A stretch of 64,000 nucleotides of DNA from Roseovarius sp. (GCA_029212365.1 JARGOC010000001.1:186001-250000), one strand, 5' to 3'. Shown: positions 36,580 to 47,300, counted from the stretch's first letter. The notes: a model not told the origin generated them from the letters alone. Made by a program: numbers and translations.

Positions 36580-36640
36580 CATGTGATGAAATTGTTAATA
36601 CAATTGTAGGTAATGCTAGTTACCATGGATTCATCACATG
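36580..36640. repeat. Nested inverted repeat (possible three-way junction)
   Basis: Perfect 11-bp outer arms CATGTGATGAA (36580-36590) and TTCATCACATG (36630-36640), extended by one A-T pair, enclose two smaller perfect hairpins: AATTGT-TAAT-ACAATT (36590-36605) and GGTAA-TGCTAG-TTACC (36609-36624). It lies in the 384-base AT-richer gap between convergent pnp and the Hint gene, which otherwise holds only the two terminators. It could be a structured RNA, a small mobile palindrome or a recombination/protein-binding site. I cannot choose among these from one copy. Confidence 0.6.
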
Positions 36641-36680
36641 TTTGCGGTGCGCACCACTCACGGAAACGCGCACCATCTGG

Positions 36681-36700
36681 CCCCAGCAGAAATGCTGGGG
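36681..36700 (-). terminator. Terminator of the Hint-domain gene
   Basis: CCCCAGCA-GAAA-TGCTGGGG is a perfect 8-bp stem with a tetraloop, five bases beyond the Hint gene stop. On the plus strand it is followed by TCTTTTC, so it may also stop transcripts coming from pnp. Confidence 0.7.
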
Positions 36701-36705
36701 TCTTT

Positions 36706-37710
36706 TCACATTGCGGGTTGCCTTGCCCGTGGCATTCGGGCCCCAACAAGGCTGCGCGCCTCTCGATGTGTCAGCATAGGGCGTGCGGCGATGTGGCGTA
36801 GCTTTCTTGCCGCTTGCCTTTGCGTTGCCGACATCTGCTGTGCTGTAATGGAATCGGCTATATCCCCCAGGAACAGGCTTTCGCATAGCGCCCCGGCTGC
36901 CTGAAGAATGTGATGATCGCTTAGCAAGAGATGCACATATGTTATCCGCGCCACCTGATGTGCAGTCACGCCCGGCTGGCTGATCATTGCCTGGGCTGGA
37001 ATCAGAACCTCATGATTGGTAAAGTTGAGCTCTGCCATTGGCGAGCGGATAAGCAAACGGTGCTGGGGAGAAACGACAAGTGGGCGGTCATTTCCGATGG
37101 TGCCTTCTCGCATCATAACAGGTATCGCGTTTCCAGATCCAATCACCGTCGTCCTGCCAATCCACAAGACAGGCTGATAACCAGCATCAAGCGTCCAAAC
37201 CTTTTGGCCGGCCTCAATATCTGTTGCCGCGCACGGGCCATTTCGTGTCAGAATGGGCGTATCGGCGGCGAAGCAAACAACAGAATGCGTATAGCTTGGA
37301 ACCTGATCTGTGGTGTAGAAGCCCGGAGAGTTGCCGCCACTAAAATTGTCCCAATACCAACCTTCCAGATCGAAATCGGGTGACCAGACCACCTGTGTCA
37401 GACTGCCACTTTCGTCATAGCCCTCAAAGACGATTGCGCCGCCATCCCCTGATAAAGGGTCTGAGCGAATAACAACGGCGTCTTCAATAGTGCTGCCTCC
37501 GCCATTCCCTCCCCAAGATAGATCATATGTATCCCCAAGGGAAAATTCGTTTGGGCTGGGGTCTCCGCTGTTTGAGGTGACAATAAAATCCTTGCTGCTG
37601 TTTGGCGGATAGTCAAAAGTTGATGTGCCCAAACCGTTGGTATTGCTATTGACATTATTGCCAGTAGCCACAGCAAATTCATTGTCGGGCGCTTCGAATA
37701 TTTTAACCAT
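36706..37710 (-). CDS. Hint-domain protein
   Basis: A 334-residue protein with an N-terminal Gly/Asn/Ser-rich region of about 140 residues and a C-terminal Hint (hedgehog/intein) domain of the type common in Rhodobacteraceae. The Hint block starts CFAADTPILTRNG with candidate nucleophile Cys146, followed by GQKVWTLDAGYQPVLWIG and VSPQHRLLI. No intein C-terminal Asn-nucleophile or downstream extein is evident. Such proteins may self-cleave or be secreted by type I systems, but the role is unknown. ATG 37710 has GAGG just upstream; the GTG two codons earlier is less likely. Confidence 0.8.
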   Translation of the reverse strand: MVKIFEAPDNEFAVATGNNVNSNTNGLGTSTFDYPPNSSKDFIVTSNSGDPSPNEFSLGDTYDLSWGGNGGGSTIEDAVVIRSDPLSGDGGAIVFEGYDESGSLTQVVWSPDFDLEGWYWDNFSGGNSPGFYTTDQVPSYTHSVVCFAADTPILTRNGPCAATDIEAGQKVWTLDAGYQPVLWIGRTTVIGSGNAIPVMMREGTIGNDRPLVVSPQHRLLIRSPMAELNFTNHEVLIPAQAMISQPGVTAHQVARITYVHLLLSDHHILQAAGALCESLFLGDIADSITAQQMSATQRQAARKLRHIAARPMLTHREARSLVGARMPRARQPAM

Positions 37711-37794
37711 GACCACCTCAAAGAACGGTGGTCAATGTCACACAAATCTAAGAACAATTTCTTTGTATCGTCGCAAAACTCTGCGTGATTTAAA

Positions 37795-38253
37795 TCAAAC
37801 TGGCAGGGCTGTCGTGTTGACCACCGTGCGCAGGGCAAAGCTGGATTGCATCTTGGACACGCCCGGTAACCGGGTCAGATATTGCCGGTGGATACGGGCA
37901 AAATCCTCGGTGTTCTCGGCCACGATTTTCATAATGTAATCGGCCGTACCCGCCGTTAGATGGCACTCCAACACGTCCGGAATGCGCGACACAGCTTTTT
38001 CAAAGGCCTCCAGCACATCATCCGCCTGCGTTGATAAGGTGATTTCTACAAACACCGTTGCCGCGCATCCCATTTTGCGGGCATCCAGCAAGGCGACATA
38101 GCCACGAATGTACCCGTCACTTTCAAGCCGTTGAACACGCCGGTGGCACGCGCTGGCTGAAAGATTCACCTCCTCAGCCAGATCGGCATTGGAAATACGT
38201 CCGCGTTTTTGCAATGCGCCCAACAGGCGATGATCTATCAAGTCTAGCGCCAT
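37795..38253 (-). CDS. Lrp/AsnC-family transcriptional regulator
   Basis: A 152-residue regulator with an N-terminal winged helix-turn-helix (DHRLLGALQKRGRISNADLAEEVNLSASACHRRVQRLE, residues about 6-45, given here as the domain) and a C-terminal RAM effector domain (VLECHLTAGTADYIMKIV). It is divergent from alanine dehydrogenase, the typical setting for AldR-type regulators that activate ald in response to alanine. The frame is open to 38313, but the canonical MALDLIDHRLL start at 38253 follows GGAGGG. Confidence 0.9.
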   Translation of the reverse strand: MALDLIDHRLLGALQKRGRISNADLAEEVNLSASACHRRVQRLESDGYIRGYVALLDARKMGCAATVFVEITLSTQADDVLEAFEKAVSRIPDVLECHLTAGTADYIMKIVAENTEDFARIHRQYLTRLPGVSKMQSSFALRTVVNTTALPV

Positions 38254-38290
38254 CTTAGCAGACCCTCCTAAGGAATCAGCATAATATGAA

Positions 38291-38335
38291 ACTATCTTCG
38301 ATGAATAGTCCAAAATGTCGGGGATATTTCATATC
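38291..38335. promoter_or_regulatory. Candidate Lrp-type operators between lrp-like gene and ald
   Basis: Two inverted repeats lie in the divergent gap: ACTAT-N9-ATAGT (38291-38309) and GATAT-TTC-ATATC (38323-38335). AT-rich palindromes of this size in front of ald are what an Lrp/AldR regulator would be expected to bind. Confidence 0.45.
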
Positions 38336-38389
38336 AACTTGCGCGCTCTCCGCGCCATCCTAATCGTATATGGAGTGAGGAGAATCGCC

Positions 38390-39508
38390 ATGAAAATCGG
38401 ATGCCCAACCGAGATCAAGCCACAGGAGTTCCGCGTCGGGATGACCCCCAACGCCGCCCAGGAAGCTATCAACCATGGTCATGATGTTATCATTCAGGCC
38501 GGAGCGGGCGCGGGTGCCGGGTTCACCGACGAAGATTATATCGCTGCTGGTGCTGCGATCATCGACACCGCCGAAGAAATCTTTGCCACTGCTGATATGA
38601 TCGTAAAGGTCAAAGAGCCTCAGGAAATTGAACGCAAAATGCTGCGCGAAGGCCAGCTGTTGTTCACTTATCTGCACCTCGCCCCGGATCCCGATCAGAC
38701 CCATGATCTGCTTGCGTCGGGTTGTACCGCGATTGCGTATGAAACTGTCACTGATGATCGTGGCGGTCTGCCTCTGCTTGCGCCAATGTCCGAAGTTGCG
38801 GGTCGTTTGGCACCACAGGTTGGGGCCTATACGCTGCAAAAGGCCAATGGCGGGCGCGGTGTTTTGATGGGAGGCGTTCCGGGCGTTGGTCCTGCCAAGG
38901 TCGTGGTGATCGGTGGCGGTGTTGTCGGAACACATGCTGCCAAAATTGCGGCTGGAATGGGGGCACAGGTCACCGTTTTAGACCGCTCGCTGCCACGTCT
39001 GCGGTATCTGGATGATGTTTTTGGTGGCCAGTTCAACACCGGTTATTCGTCTGCGGGCCTTCTGGGCGAACTGCTGAGCGAAGTAGACATGGTTATCGGC
39101 GCGGTTCTAATTCCAGGGGCCGAAGCCCCCAAACTGGTGCGGCGCGCGCAATTTGCCACCATGAAACCCGGCGCGGTTCTGGTGGATGTTGCGATTGACC
39201 AGGGTGGTTGCTTTGAAACCTCCAAGGCCACCACCCACGCTGATCCGATTTATGACGTGGATGGTATCATGCACTATTGTGTGGCCAATATGCCGGGCGC
39301 TGTGGCGCGCACCTCAACCATCGCGTTGGGCAATGCGACCATGCCGTTCATGCTGGCTCTGGCCAACAAAGGCTGGAAACAAGCCTGCGCCGATGATGCG
39401 CATCTGCTGAATGGGCTGAATGTTCATGCCGGTCAGCTGACCTATTATGCGGTTGGCAAGGCGCTGGGGATTGATGTGATCTCGCCTCAGATGGTTGTGA
39501 AAGGGTAA
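38390..39508 (+). CDS. ald: Alanine dehydrogenase
   Basis: A 372-residue NAD-dependent enzyme that interconverts L-alanine and pyruvate plus ammonia. The N-terminal MKIGCPTEIKPQEFRVGMTP contains the conserved Arg; catalytic Lys and His appear in IVKVKEPQ and LFTYLHLAPD; the Rossmann motif is GGGVVGTHAAKIAAGMGA. The C-terminal NMPGAVARTSTIAL is also typical. GAGGAG lies before ATG 38390. Expression is probably controlled by the divergent Lrp-family gene. Confidence 0.96.
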   Translation: MKIGCPTEIKPQEFRVGMTPNAAQEAINHGHDVIIQAGAGAGAGFTDEDYIAAGAAIIDTAEEIFATADMIVKVKEPQEIERKMLREGQLLFTYLHLAPDPDQTHDLLASGCTAIAYETVTDDRGGLPLLAPMSEVAGRLAPQVGAYTLQKANGGRGVLMGGVPGVGPAKVVVIGGGVVGTHAAKIAAGMGAQVTVLDRSLPRLRYLDDVFGGQFNTGYSSAGLLGELLSEVDMVIGAVLIPGAEAPKLVRRAQFATMKPGAVLVDVAIDQGGCFETSKATTHADPIYDVDGIMHYCVANMPGAVARTSTIALGNATMPFMLALANKGWKQACADDAHLLNGLNVHAGQLTYYAVGKALGIDVISPQMVVKG

Positions 39509-39615
39509 GCCAAGCGCATTGATGATGCACAGCAGGGCACCGGCCAAGTCTGCAACGAAACCTCTTGAGGTGCACGGATGTGCCAGTTAGACCAACGCCC
39601 AAAGGAGCGCATCTT

Positions 39616-40719
39616 ATGAGCCTGAACAGCTTTGGCCATCTCTACCGCGTCACCACATGGGGCGAAAGCCACGGACCCGCCCTGGGGGCGACGGTTGATG
39701 GCTGCCCTCCAGGTGTGCCCGTGGACGAGGCGTTTTTGCAGCAATGGCTTGATAAACGCCGCCCCGGCCAGAACAAAAACATGACCCAGCGCAACGAGCC
39801 TGATGCCGTGCAAATCCTGTCAGGTGTGTTTAACGGCCTCACAACCGGTACACCGGTGCAGCTGATGATCGAAAATACCGACCAGCGCAGCCGTGACTAT
39901 GGCGATATTGAACAAACTTTCCGCCCCGGCCACGCCGATATCACCTACCATCTGAAATATGGCCTGCGCGATTATCGCGGCGGTGGTCGCAGCTCGGCTC
40001 GTGAAACGGCAGCGCGTGTGGCGGCCGGTGGACTGGCCCGTGCGGCGCTCAATGCGCTGGCTCCGGGGATTGAGATCAAAGGCTATATGACCCGCATGGG
40101 TGAGATAGAGATTGATCGCTCGCGCTTTGATTGGTCCGCAATTGACGGCAATGATTTCTGGATTCCCGATGCCGACGCCGCCCCGGAGTGGGAGGCCTAT
40201 CTGCAAAAGATGCGCAAAGATCATAACTCGGTCGGGGCCGAAATCGAAGTTGTCGCCCGCAATGTGCCCGCTGGGTTGGGCGCGCCGGTTTATGGCAAGC
40301 TGGACACCGATCTGGCCGCCGCAATGATGTCTATCAACGCCGTCAAAGGTGTCGAAATAGGTGAGGGTATGGCCGCCGCCCGCCTGATGGGCACCGAAAA
40401 TGCCGATGAGATATTCATGGGCGCAGATGGCCCTGAATATTCCTCAAACCACTCGGGCGGTATTCTGGGCGGTATATCCACCGGGCAGGATGTGGTTGTG
40501 CGCTTTGCGGTCAAACCCACATCGTCGATCCTGACACCACGCAAATCAATCCGCATGGATGGCACGCCCACCGAGGTTGTCACCAAAGGCCGCCATGATC
40601 CATGTGTTGGCATCCGCGCCGTGCCCGTGGGCGAAGCGATGATGGCTTGCGTGATATTGGATCACCTGCTGCTTCATCGTGGACAAGTTGGCGATGGGCC
40701 TCGTGGTGTGATTGGGTAG
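39616..40719 (+). CDS. aroC: Chorismate synthase
   Basis: A 367-residue FMN-dependent enzyme making chorismate from EPSP, the last shared step to aromatic amino acids. The family signatures are present: [19 protein letters not shown] at the N terminus, [35 protein letters not shown], and a C-terminal [26 protein letters not shown] precedes ATG 39616. It stands alone, downstream of ald. Confidence 0.97.
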   Translation: MSLNSFGHLYRVTTWGESHGPALGATVDGCPPGVPVDEAFLQQWLDKRRPGQNKNMTQRNEPDAVQILSGVFNGLTTGTPVQLMIENTDQRSRDYGDIEQTFRPGHADITYHLKYGLRDYRGGGRSSARETAARVAAGGLARAALNALAPGIEIKGYMTRMGEIEIDRSRFDWSAIDGNDFWIPDADAAPEWEAYLQKMRKDHNSVGAEIEVVARNVPAGLGAPVYGKLDTDLAAAMMSINAVKGVEIGEGMAAARLMGTENADEIFMGADGPEYSSNHSGGILGGISTGQDVVVRFAVKPTSSILTPRKSIRMDGTPTEVVTKGRHDPCVGIRAVPVGEAMMACVILDHLLLHRGQVGDGPRGVIG

Positions 40720-40906
40720 GCAAAGTTGGTCTTGGATACCCGTCCGCATCTCTGAGCCTGTCTCAAAACTGAAATTCTGCGATGATCTATGTGAATCCCA
40801 TCCGACCACCTGTGCGACAATGCCTAGCAACCTGCCAAATGCAATAATCGCAAGCAGAGCACATTTTGCCCTACTTCAACCCCAGTCAAAGCGCGCGAAA
40901 TTATCG

Positions 40907-41704
40907 CTATTGCTGGATTTGCAGTGAGACGTCCATTGTTTCCCGCGCCTGTCCCAATTGGAGCCCCGTCACCGGAGCGGCATCGATTGAGTCGCGCCCT
41001 GTGGCCAATCGAACATAGCGTTCGTCTGGGGAAATCCCGTTTGACACGTCAAAGGCCACCCAGCCCAACCCATCAATATGGACTTCGGCCCACGCGTGGC
41101 TGGCATCCTGATCTATCCTGTCATCCATCATCAGATATCCGCTGACATAGCGCGCGGGTATTTCAGCGTGACGCACAGCGGCGATAAAAATTTGTGCATG
41201 ATCCTGACAGACTCCACCTGCCAGATGAAGCGCCTCTTCGGCTGTGGTGGTTACGGTCGTGGCACCGTTGCGATAGGGGACAGCCTCAAGGATAGTGTTG
41301 GAGAGAGCATGTAGTTCACCTAAATCCCCCGTTGAGGTAGAAATCATGCGGGACAGCTCTGCAATTCCTGATCCTGCTTTGGTTCGGTCGGTGGTCTGCT
41401 TGAAATGCCACAGAGGTGCGCTGCCGTAGATCTTGCCAAGAATTCCATCAGATGAATGGGTTTCTACCTCACCCGAGGCTGTCAACGACACTCGCGTTGC
41501 ACCGCTGTCAATCTGAACCAATGTGCAGTGGTTCTGGTATTGATCAATGCAAGTCAGCTCTGACGTGCCGCCTTCAATGGCCAAATTCCAATTCAACACT
41601 GTTTGGTGGCGATCCGATACCGGCGTCAGGCGCATCTTTTGTAGCCCGTACTGCACTGGGGCATCATAGGTGTATGTTGTCGTGTGGCTGATACTAAGTT
41701 TCAA
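40907..41704 (-). CDS. Transglutaminase-like protein A (Anbu cluster)
   Basis: A 265-residue cytoplasmic protein: a bacterial transglutaminase N-terminal beta region (MKLSISHTTTYTYDAPVQYG) and a transglutaminase-like cysteine protease fold with a complete triad, Cys166 (GGVCQDHAQIF), His203 (SHAWAEVHI) and Asp219 (WVAFDVSNG). Such domains in bacteria act as peptidases, amidases or acyltransferases. The start is TTG with AGGCGG at suitable distance, overlapping the end of the alpha-E gene. It is the last gene of ATP-grasp, alpha-E, transglutaminase A, and is probably translated in coupling. Confidence 0.88.
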   Translation of the reverse strand: MKLSISHTTTYTYDAPVQYGLQKMRLTPVSDRHQTVLNWNLAIEGGTSELTCIDQYQNHCTLVQIDSGATRVSLTASGEVETHSSDGILGKIYGSAPLWHFKQTTDRTKAGSGIAELSRMISTSTGDLGELHALSNTILEAVPYRNGATTVTTTAEEALHLAGGVCQDHAQIFIAAVRHAEIPARYVSGYLMMDDRIDQDASHAWAEVHIDGLGWVAFDVSNGISPDERYVRLATGRDSIDAAPVTGLQLGQARETMDVSLQIQQ

Positions 41705-41713
41705 AATCGCCGC

Positions 41714-42655
41714 CTATTTGTTAAACCGATAATCCTGTTCGATCTGTGCACCGAGCGCGTTGTTTTGACGGATGAAAGCGCTGATGAATTCGTGCAGGCC
41801 TTCGTCAAAAATCGACCTGATGGTGTGTTGGCGCAGATTCGCAACTTGCTCATCAATCAGATCATGACATGCGTGGCGTTCGCCGTAATCCTCAGCCAGA
41901 TAAGCCAGAAGTTCCCGCAGAGTTTTGCTCGCGAAATACAATGATCGTGGAAAACGTGAATCAAGGATTAGAAACTCGGCAATACCCGAAGACGTCATTT
42001 CGCCATCCCCAAGCCAGCGAAAGGAGCGATGGGCGGACACAGATCGCAAAACAGTTTCCCATTGGACGTTGTCCAAAGGAGAGCCGACAAAATTCGCCGA
42101 CGGCAACAGCGTGTAGTATTTTACGTCAATAATCCGCGCCGTGTAGTCTGCGCGTTCAATCGCCGTGCCGATTCGGGCGAAGTCATAATTGTCATTGCGC
42201 AGCATTGTCCCGTGCAGCGCACCACGCACCAAGGCACTGTGACGGCGTACTTCGCCCAGCAACGCAGGCAGTTCCGTGTCCGGAATGGGCGATTTCAGCG
42301 CTTTCTTCATCGCCATCCAGTTTTCGTTGACCGCTTCCCATACCTCGGTGGTGAGGGCGGTGCGCACCATGCGGGCGTTCGTGCGTGCCTTGTCGATCAC
42401 TGTAATCGCACTCGATGGATTTCGCGTGTCCCGCAACAGGAAATCCACCACATTTTCAGAGGTGTAGCTGTCATAGATCGCGTCATAGCCACGGCGCACG
42501 CCAGCAGTTGTGACGACAGATTTCCAATCTGATGCGGTGTCATTGGACCGCGTCAGCGCGATCCGAAATCCTGCTTCGATCAATCGTGCGATGTTTTCGC
42601 TGCGTTCCAGAAATCGGAACATCCAATAGAGGCCGCCTGCGGTTTTTCCCAGCAT
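41714..42655 (-). CDS. Alpha-E domain protein
   Basis: A 313-residue all-helical protein of the alpha-E (COG2307-type) family, with N-terminal MLGKTAGGLYWMFRFLERSE, which carries the conserved W-x-x-R-x-x-E-R-x-E pattern, and later ALVRGALHGTMLRNDNYDFARIGTAIERAD. The family occurs almost always beside a circularly permuted ATP-grasp protein and a transglutaminase. Its chemistry is unknown; conserved Arg and Glu residues suggest an enzyme or a partner in peptide ligation. It starts three bases after the ATP-grasp stop. Confidence 0.88.
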   Translation of the reverse strand: MLGKTAGGLYWMFRFLERSENIARLIEAGFRIALTRSNDTASDWKSVVTTAGVRRGYDAIYDSYTSENVVDFLLRDTRNPSSAITVIDKARTNARMVRTALTTEVWEAVNENWMAMKKALKSPIPDTELPALLGEVRRHSALVRGALHGTMLRNDNYDFARIGTAIERADYTARIIDVKYYTLLPSANFVGSPLDNVQWETVLRSVSAHRSFRWLGDGEMTSSGIAEFLILDSRFPRSLYFASKTLRELLAYLAEDYGERHACHDLIDEQVANLRQHTIRSIFDEGLHEFISAFIRQNNALGAQIEQDYRFNK

Positions 42656-42658
42656 CGC

Positions 42659-44086
42659 TTATTCCTCCAGAACCCAGGTGTCTTTGGTACCGCCACCCTG
42701 ACTCGAATTGACAACGAGAGAGCCTTCTTGCAGCGCAACGCGTGTCAAACCTCCGGGCGTAATTTCAATACCGTTTGGCGAGACCAGCACGAAGGGCCGC
42801 AAATCTACGTGGCGAGGAGAAAGACCCTTTTTGACAAAGATCGGCACAGTCGACAAAGACAGAGTCGGTTGCGCAATATAGTTGGCAGGGTTGGATCGCA
42901 GCTTTTGCTCAAAATCGGCTAGCTCTTTCTTGCTGGCGGCAGGGCCCACCAGCATGCCGTAGCCACCCGATCCATGAACTTCTTTGACGACAAGCTCTGC
43001 CAGATTATCCAGCACATATTTCAATGCATCAGGTTCCGCGCAGCGGTAGGTTTCAACGTTTCTAAGGATCGCCTTTTCGCCGGTATAAAACTCGACGATA
43101 TCGGGAATGTAGGAATAGATGGCCTTGTCGTCAGCAATTCCTGTTCCCGGCGCATTGGTGATGGTGATGTTTCCTGCGCGGTAGACATCCATGATACCGG
43201 GCACACCCAGCATCGAATCCGGCCTGAAATTAAGTGGGTCAAGATAGTCGTCATCAACCCGACGATACAAAACATCGATCTGCTTGTGGCCTTTGGTTGT
43301 GCGCATGGCGATATGGCCGTCCACGACACGCAAGTCATGCCCTTCGACCAATTCGACACCCATCTGGTCAGCCAAGAAAGAATGCTCGAAATATGCGGAA
43401 TTATGGATGCCCGGCGTCAGGATGGCGACCGTTGGCTTTCCTGTGCAATTTGGCGGCGCACATGCGGCCAGAGATTTGCGCAGGTTTTTGGGATAATCGC
43501 TGACCGGCTTTACCCGGTTCTGACTGAACAGCTCCGGGAACATCTGCAACATCGTTTCGCGGTTTTCCAACATGTACGACACACCGGAGGGCGTGCGTGC
43601 ATTATCCTCAAGGACGTAGAAGTCATCTTCGCCCGTGCGCACAATGTCGGTGCCAACGATATGGGTGTAAACATCGCCGGGCGGGGTGAGCCCTATCATC
43701 TGCGGCAGAAAAGCATCGTTTTTGGCAATTAGATCGGTGGGGATGATACCGGCGCGCAAGATTTCCTGACGATGGTATATATCATACAGAAACATATTGA
43801 TGGCGCGCACACGTTGCTCAATCCCTTTGGCAAGTTTTGTCCACTCGCGGCTGGAAATAATCCGCGGAATCAAATCAAACGGAATCAGGCGTTCTTGCGC
43901 GGCCTCCTTCCCATAAACATTGAAAGTAATGCCCGTGCGTCGAAAAAAAGCCTCGGCATCTTTGGATTTTGCCTTCAAACGCGAGGGATTCTGTTTTGAG
44001 AACCAAGCCTCATATGCATGGTAGGGCGCGCGGACGCTACCTTCTGCGGCCAGCATCTCGTCAAAGTGAATTGGTTTTGTATCCAT
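42659..44086 (-). CDS. Circularly permuted ATP-grasp protein
   Basis: A 475-residue protein of the COG2308-type circularly permuted ATP-grasp family. Recognisable blocks are FFRRTGITFNVYG, RIISSREWTKLAKGIEQR, FYVLEDNARTPSGVSYMLENR and the glycine-rich VVKEVHGSGGYGMLVGP with the C-terminal PRHVDLRPFVLV and SSQGGGTKDTWVLEE. ATP-grasp enzymes ligate a carboxylate to an amine through an acylphosphate, so this is the likely peptide or amide ligase of the cluster. First gene of a three-gene unit, divergent from the large transglutaminase. Confidence 0.88.
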   Translation of the reverse strand: MDTKPIHFDEMLAAEGSVRAPYHAYEAWFSKQNPSRLKAKSKDAEAFFRRTGITFNVYGKEAAQERLIPFDLIPRIISSREWTKLAKGIEQRVRAINMFLYDIYHRQEILRAGIIPTDLIAKNDAFLPQMIGLTPPGDVYTHIVGTDIVRTGEDDFYVLEDNARTPSGVSYMLENRETMLQMFPELFSQNRVKPVSDYPKNLRKSLAACAPPNCTGKPTVAILTPGIHNSAYFEHSFLADQMGVELVEGHDLRVVDGHIAMRTTKGHKQIDVLYRRVDDDYLDPLNFRPDSMLGVPGIMDVYRAGNITITNAPGTGIADDKAIYSYIPDIVEFYTGEKAILRNVETYRCAEPDALKYVLDNLAELVVKEVHGSGGYGMLVGPAASKKELADFEQKLRSNPANYIAQPTLSLSTVPIFVKKGLSPRHVDLRPFVLVSPNGIEITPGGLTRVALQEGSLVVNSSQGGGTKDTWVLEE

Positions 44087-44335
44087 ACCGAAAGCCTAGT
44101 CTAACTGAGCAGGACCACAATGCTAACCCTCGAAGCAACCAAGTTAACTTTTGTCGGCAGACCTAAAAGTCTAATTTTTGTGCACAGCAATAAGTGAGCA
44201 TGACGTTTTGGCCGCTGGTTGTTGCAACTGCACGGGCTGCACTCCAATCATGAACAAACGGACGGGTGATTTTCGGACAGTTTTTCGACGCCAATCGTGC
44301 GATGAGCCGCCGCAACTGCGCCCAAGGAGATAAGC

Positions 44336-47300
44336 ATGTCGATCACTGCAAGTATCTACCATTTGACACATTACAAATACGATCGCCCGGTGACGTTAGG
44401 CCCGCAATCCATCCGCCTGCGCCCCGCGCCCCATTCGCGCACACGGGTGATTTCACACAGCCTCAAGGTGTCTCCTTCGGCCCATTTTGTGAACCACCAA
44501 CAAGACCCTTATGGCAATTGGTTGGCGCGTTTCGTTTTCCCGGAACCTGTGCGCGAGTTCAAGATCGAGGTCGATCTGGTCGCTGATATGTCGGTCTATA
44601 ATCCGTTCGATTTCTTCGTTGAGGACTCCGCCAAGGATTTTCCTTTCAGCTATGACGACGACATCGCACCGGACCTCAGCATTTATCTGCGGGCTGATCC
44701 CGTTGGCCCGTTGTTGCAGGGGTTTCTTGCCACCATTCCGCGCGATCGCATGGTGACGATTGATTTTCTGGTCATGCTCAATAGCCGTCTGTCGGGTGAC
44801 ATCAACTACGAAATCCGTATGGAACCGGGCGTGCAGACAGCCGAAGAAACCCTGGGGCGCGCCGCAGGATCGTGCCGCGACACCAGCTGGTTGTTGGTGC
44901 AGGTTCTGCGTAATCTTGGCCTCGCGGCGCGGTTTGTGTCGGGCTATCTGATTCAGCTTAAACCCGATCTTGTGGCCATCGACGGCCCTGCAGGAACCGA
45001 CAAGGATTTCACCGACCTGCACGCATGGGTCGAGGTTTACCTGCCCGGTGCAGGCTGGGTCGGCCTTGATCCAACCTCTGGTTTGTTGGCGGGCGAAAGC
45101 CATATCCCCCTGGCCGCCACGCCCCACTATCGCCATGCCGCACCCATTTCAGGTGTGGCCAGCGCGGCAGATGTGGAATTTTCCTTTGATATGCAGGTTA
45201 CGCGTACAGCGGAACATCCCCGCATTACAAAACCCTTTTCAGACGATGCTTGGGATGCGCTGAACACTTTGGGCCGTGACGTTGACAAACGCCTCACCGA
45301 AGGTGACGTGCGCCTGACCATGGGCGGCGAACCGACGTTTGTTTCGATTGATGACTTTGAAAGCGACGAGTGGAATTCTGACGCCGTCGGCCCCACCAAA
45401 CGCGGACTTGCAGACAAATTGATGCGCCGCCTTCAGGGCAAATTCTCCAAGGGTGGGCTTTTGCATTATGGGCAGGGCAAATGGTACCCCGGTGAAACTC
45501 TGCCACGGTGGACGTTTTCCCTTTATTGGCGCAAAGACGGTCAACCGATCTGGCACGATCCCGATCTGTTGGCCCGCGAAGACACTGATGAAGACGTAGG
45601 CCCAGGTGATGCACAGGCCTTGCTTAATCGCATTGCGGCGTTCCTTGCGGTGCCCGAAGATAATGTGATGCCGGCATTCGAAGACCCTGCTGAGTGGATC
45701 ATCAAAGAAGGCAATCTGCCTGCTAATGTCACGCCTGAAAACTCCAAGTTGACCGATCCAGAAGAACGGGCGCGCATAGCCAAAGTATTTGAACGCGGAC
45801 TTACGACGCCGGCGGGCTATGTGCTGCCTGTGCAGCGCTGGCAGGCACGTGCCTCCAGTCGTTGGATGTCAGAGGTGTGGAACCTGCGTCGTGGCAAAGT
45901 GTTCCTTGTCTCCGGTGACAGCCCTGTTGGATATCGGCTGCCCTTAGGCACATTGCCCCATCTGCCCGAAAGCGAATATCCCTTTATCAACCCGCAAGAC
46001 CCAACCGAACCGCGAGATGCGCTGCCTGATCCCGTGGTGCAGACCACGCCCAAACAGCCCGACCAGAAAATCGCCCACCGCACCGAGGCGACCTCAGGGC
46101 AGGAACAAGTCGAGCAGACCTTGGGTGATCTGGACGGGCGCGTGCGGACCGCAATTTCTGTGGAAGCACGGGATGGTCGGCTTTGTGTGTTCTTGCCGCC
46201 CGTTGAAAAGCTGGAGGACTACCTAGAACTTATCGCCGCCGTAGAAAGCGCGGCCAAAGACATCAACCGCAAGGTTCTGATCGAAGGCTACGCACCGCCG
46301 CATGATCCGCGTGTCGAGGTGATGCGCATCGCCCCTGATCCGGGCGTGCTAGAGGTCAACATTCATCCTGCCGCAAACTGGGAAGAATGTGTCGCTACAA
46401 CAGAAACGGTCTACGAAGAAGCGCGCCAATGCCGTCTTGGGGCGGATAAATTTATGACCGATGGCCGCCACACGGGCACGGGCGGGGGCAATCATGTGGT
46501 TGTGGGCGGTGCCACACCTGCCGACAGTCCGTTCCTACGCCGTCCCGATTTGCTCAAAAGCCTGATCTTGTTTTGGCAACGCCACCCCAGTTTGTCCTAT
46601 CTGTTTGCTGGCACCTTTGTGGGCCCGACGTCGCAAGCGCCGCGCATCGACGAGGCCCGCCATGACATGCTGTACGAATTGGAAATCGCGTTTGACCAAA
46701 TCTGGCCCCCGACAGACGATGACGTTCCGCCGCCGCCGTGGCTGACCGACCGTCTGTTGCGCAACGCGCTGATTGACGTCACGGGCAACACGCACCGCAC
46801 TGAAATCTGTATCGACAAGCTGTTCTCGCCTGATGGGCCAACGGGGCGCTTGGGCCTTGTTGAATTTCGCGGCTTTGAGATGCCACCCGACCCTAGGATG
46901 AGCCTTGCTCAGCAGGTTTTGCTGCGGGCGATCATTCTGCGGTGCTGGGAAAACCCGATCAGCGGTGATTTGACCCGTTGGGGTACGACACTGCATGACC
47001 GGTTTATGCTGCCTGCCTGCATTTGGGAGGATTTCAAAGATGTTTTGGCCGATCTGAATTCCCATGATCTGACGCTTGATCCCGCATGGTTCAAAGCGCA
47101 GGCCGAATTCCGATTCCCGTTTTGTGGCGAAGTGACCTACGAAGGGATCACGTTAGAGCTGCGTCAAGCGCTTGAGCCGTGGCATGTGATGGGTGAAACG
47201 GGCGCAATTGGTGGCACGGTGCGTTATACAGACAGCTCAACCGAACGGTTGCAGGTGACGTTGAAGGGCGCAAATCCAGACCGCTATATTGTCACGGCAA

